From an uncultured Campylobacter sp. (lineage in GTDB: Bacteria; Actinomycetota; Actinomycetes; Mycobacteriales; Mycobacteriaceae): a stretch of 38,643 nucleotides of DNA. The translations under genes were made by a program, and so were the position numbers. Positions within the stretch are counted from its first letter, which is position 1, and every line of letters begins with the position of its first letter. Location of the stretch: contig CAMIME010000020.1 in NCBI GenBank assembly GCA_946221035.1, forward strand, positions 1 through 38,643, written 5' to 3'. This document shows, piece after piece, positions 36,334 through 38,643 of this stretch. A model generated the notes under the pieces. It was not told where the DNA came from. It was given only the letters and a program-made list of their open reading frames with translations, and made no database searches.

Positions 36334-38643
36334 TTAGAGTTCCTCGAAGCCGTACTCGTCGAGCGGGACGGAGGCACCGGTGAACTCGCCGTAACCCTCG
36401 TCGCCGTAGATCGAATCGCCGAAGGACGGGATGGAGTACGCGGCGCTGCGCGCAGCCTCCGTCGGCTTGACCTGGATGTTGCGGTAGCGGGAAATGCCCG
36501 TACCAGCCGGGATCAACTTACCGATGATCACGTTCTCCTTCAGGCCGATGAGCTTGTCGGAGCGCTTGTTGATCGCGGCGTCGGTGAGCACGCGGGTCGT
36601 CTCCTGGAAGGAGGCCGCCGAGAGCCAGGACTCGGTGGCTAGCGACGCCTTGGTGATGCCCATGATCTCGGAGCGCATCTCGGCGGGCTCGCCGCCGTCG
36701 GCCACAGCTGCGGCGTTGACCTGGCGTGCCTCGGAGAGGTCGACCAGCGTGCCCGGCAGGAACTCGGTGGTACCCGAGTCGATGACGGTACCGCGGCGCA
36801 GCATCTGGCGGATGATGATCTCGATGTGCTTGTCGTGGATCGACACACCCTGGGTGCGGTACACGGCCTGGACTTCGTCGATGAGGTGCTTCTCCACACC
36901 ACGGCGGCCGAGAACCTCGAGGACGTCGTGCGGGTCGGCGGCACCGCGAAGCAGGCGCTCGCCCACCTCCACGTGGTCGCCCTCGCGCAGGCCGCGCTCG
37001 ATGTAGGCGTCCGGGTTGGACTCCATCGGGCGGCGCACCTGCGCCAGGCCCTGACGCTTCGACAGCTTCTCGTACACCACGACGTCGGAGCCGTCATCCG
37101 GGTGGATGGTCAGCGTCCAGAAGTTGCCCTCGTCCTCGAGGGTGATGGTGCCTGCCACGGACGCGATCGGGGCGCGGTTCTTGGGCACGCGGGCCTCGAA
37201 CAGCTCCTGAACACGCGGCAGACCACCGGTAATGTCGCCACCGACACCACCCTGGTGGAAGGTACGCATGGTCAGCTGCGTACCCGGCTCACCGATCGAC
37301 TGGGCAGCGACGATGCCCACGGCCTCGCCGATGTCCACCAGCTGGCCAGATGCCATGGACTTGCCGTAGCACTTCGCGCACACGCCGGTCGGGGTCTGGC
37401 AGGTGAGCACCGAGCGCACCTTGATTTCGGTGACGCCGGCAGCCACGAGAGCGTCGATACGCTCCTCGCTCAGCTCGGTGCCGGCCTCGACGATGACCTC
37501 GCCATCAGCGTCGTTGGCATCGGCGGCGAGCACGCGGCCGGACACGGACGTCTCCACAAGATCGTGGCGGACGAATCGGCCGTCGTTGCCCGAGCCTGCT
37601 GCGGCGACGGCAACCGGGACCTTGACGCCCTGGTGGGTGCCGCAGTCCAGCTCGCGGACGATGACGTCCTGCGCCACGTCCACGAGACGACGCGTGAGGT
37701 AGCCGGAGTCCGCGGTACGCAGCGCGGTATCGGCCAGGCCCTTGCGGGAACCGTGGGAGTTGTTGAAGTACTCCATCACGGACAGGCCCTCGCGGAAGGA
37801 GGTCTTGATCGGGCGGGTGATGTACTCACCGCGCGAGTTCACGACCATGCCCTTCATGCCGGCCAGGGTCCAGATCTGGCGCATGTTACCGGCAGCACCA
37901 GACTTCACGATCATCGGAATCGGGTTGTCGTCCGGGTAGAGGTCCTCCACGGCCTGACCCACCTTGTTGGTGGCGTCCTGCCACAGCTCGACCAGGCGGT
38001 CGTAGCGGTTCTCCTCCGTCAGCGCACCCTTCTCCCAGAACTTGCGCTCGATGGCCTCGGCTTCCTTTTCGTACTGCTCGAGGACCTCGGTCTTGTTCGG
38101 GAGGATGAGCACGTCGGACATGGAGATGGTGATGCCGGAACGGGTTGCCCAGTAGAAGCCGGCATCCTTCATCTTGTCCAGCACCTGCGCGACGGTGATC
38201 ATCGGGTACTTCTCCACCATCGACTGGATGATGTCGCCGAGCAGCACCTTGCCGGAGCCGCCGCCCTTACGCACCATGGCGCCTTCCTGGTACGGGAAGT
38301 TGAACGGCAGAAGCTCGTTGAACAGGATGCGGCCCAAGGTGGTGTCCGTGTTCCACGCCTGACCCTTGGTCCAGCCGTCGGGGAACTGCTCGGCTTCGAT
38401 CTCAGGGGTCGGACGCAGGTGGTCAATGCGCACCTTGATCGGGGCCTGCAGACCCAGGACGCCCAGGTCGTAGGCCATGATGGCCTCGCGGTAGGACGAG
38501 TACACGCCACGTGCAGGTCCATTCTCGTCGGCAGGGGCGTAAGCGCCCTCGCCGCCGACCTCCTCGGGGCCCTTCTCCATGGTCAGGAAGTACAGGCCGG
38601 TCACCATGTCCAGGCGCGGCATAGCCAGCGGCTTACCGGATGC
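36334..38643 (-). CDS. rpoC: RNA polymerase beta' subunit (3' part, runs off the window)
   Basis: This is the C-terminal 769 residues of RNA polymerase beta', open to the window edge (the first codons visible read ASGKPLAMPRLDM), so the true start lies outside. The active-site NADFDGD motif is upstream and not present. Seen here are the zinc ligands in DCGTHQG and CQTPTGVCAKCYG and the trigger-loop/bridge region GIVAAQSIGEPGTQLTMRTFHQGG. The C-terminal part contains VHDKHIEIIIRQMLRR-like IHDKHIEIIIRQML and SAASFQETTRVLTDAAI. The GC-rich terminator region and a dispersed repeat follow the stop. Confidence 0.98.
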   Translation of the reverse strand, partial: ASGKPLAMPRLDMVTGLYFLTMEKGPEEVGGEGAYAPADENGPARGVYSSYREAIMAYDLGVLGLQAPIKVRIDHLRPTPEIEAEQFPDGWTKGQAWNTDTTLGRILFNELLPFNFPYQEGAMVRKGGGSGKVLLGDIIQSMVEKYPMITVAQVLDKMKDAGFYWATRSGITISMSDVLILPNKTEVLEQYEKEAEAIERKFWEKGALTEENRYDRLVELWQDATNKVGQAVEDLYPDDNPIPMIVKSGAAGNMRQIWTLAGMKGMVVNSRGEYITRPIKTSFREGLSVMEYFNNSHGSRKGLADTALRTADSGYLTRRLVDVAQDVIVRELDCGTHQGVKVPVAVAAAGSGNDGRFVRHDLVETSVSGRVLAADANDADGEVIVEAGTELSEERIDALVAAGVTEIKVRSVLTCQTPTGVCAKCYGKSMASGQLVDIGEAVGIVAAQSIGEPGTQLTMRTFHQGGVGGDITGGLPRVQELFEARVPKNRAPIASVAGTITLEDEGNFWTLTIHPDDGSDVVVYEKLSKRQGLAQVRRPMESNPDAYIERGLREGDHVEVGERLLRGAADPHDVLEVLGRRGVEKHLIDEVQAVYRTQGVSIHDKHIEIIIRQMLRRGTVIDSGTTEFLPGTLVDLSEARQVNAAAVADGGEPAEMRSEIMGITKASLATESWLSAASFQETTRVLTDAAINKRSDKLIGLKENVIIGKLIPAGTGISRYRNIQVKPTEAARSAAYSIPSFGDSIYGDEGYGEFTGASVPLDEYGFEEL

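Noticed and set aside
1..38643. tRNA, rRNA or insertion-sequence genes
   Set aside because: No tRNA cloverleaf, rRNA stretch, transposase motif or terminal inverted repeat was seen in the gaps I read; a tRNA scan would settle the first point.

Overview
The window is high-GC DNA from an actinomycete, most likely a Corynebacterium. The basis is the S10 operon (rpsJ to rpsQ) separated from an rplN-rplX-rplE operon, the rpoC / rpsL-rpsG-fusA / tuf neighbourhood, a PhoX with the actinobacterial Cys-rich pre-Tat leader, a ThiD-TenA fusion, an actinobacterial Asp23/AmaP membrane cluster, and many genes with a -10 hexamer 6-8 nt before the start codon and no Shine-Dalgarno (leaderless mRNAs). I cannot name the species. 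No tRNA, rRNA, IS element or CRISPR array was seen.

Layout, left to right. 31-1308 (minus): rplE, rplX, rplN. 1568-2087 (minus): a parDE toxin-antitoxin pair. 2174-2965 (plus): an FNT channel. 3024-6441 (plus): two overlapping dynamin-like GTPase genes. 6491-7005 (minus): twin tiny secreted paralogues. 7254-8885 (plus): a TPP riboswitch and a thiD-tenA fusion. 8896-9831 (plus): a 45-aa orphan and an SDR. 9832-11938: a divergent pair, GH32 hydrolase and PfkB kinase, fired from one symmetric -10 element. 11947-16010 (minus): glmS and phoX. 16174-21455 (minus): the S10 operon. 22035-25377 (plus): a six-gene Asp23/DUF2273/AmaP envelope cluster. 25374-26054 (minus): an unknown gene. 26138-30779 (minus): tuf, fusA, rpsG, rpsL. 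31005-32360 (plus): a multi-pass membrane protein. 32252-34067 (minus): a three-gene cassette of exported proteins. 34126-34731 (plus): a DUF1707 protein. 34872-36155 (minus): an AAA/DUF4143 ATPase with three 23-bp iterons in its promoter. 36334-38643 (minus): the 3' part of rpoC.

The backbone is transcription and translation machinery (RNA polymerase beta', S12/S7/EF-G/EF-Tu, S10 and L14 operons). Envelope, metal-free metabolic and accessory genes are inserted between these blocks. The ribosomal genes use Shine-Dalgarno leaders, tight spacing and start/stop overlaps. Most inserted single genes look leaderless.

Most interesting observations: (1) an 11-bp word, CGTCGATAAGC, occurs exactly seven times, often extended to CCGGAGG(T)CGTCGATAAGC, in both orientations, frequently at ends of transcription units; (2) three contiguous 23-bp iterons in front of the DUF4143 ATPase; (3) a symmetric -10 serving two divergent leaderless genes whose ATGs are 20 bp apart; (4) the twin secreted miniproteins, the exported three-gene cassette and the Pro-rich Asp23 protein, none of which I can assign a function.
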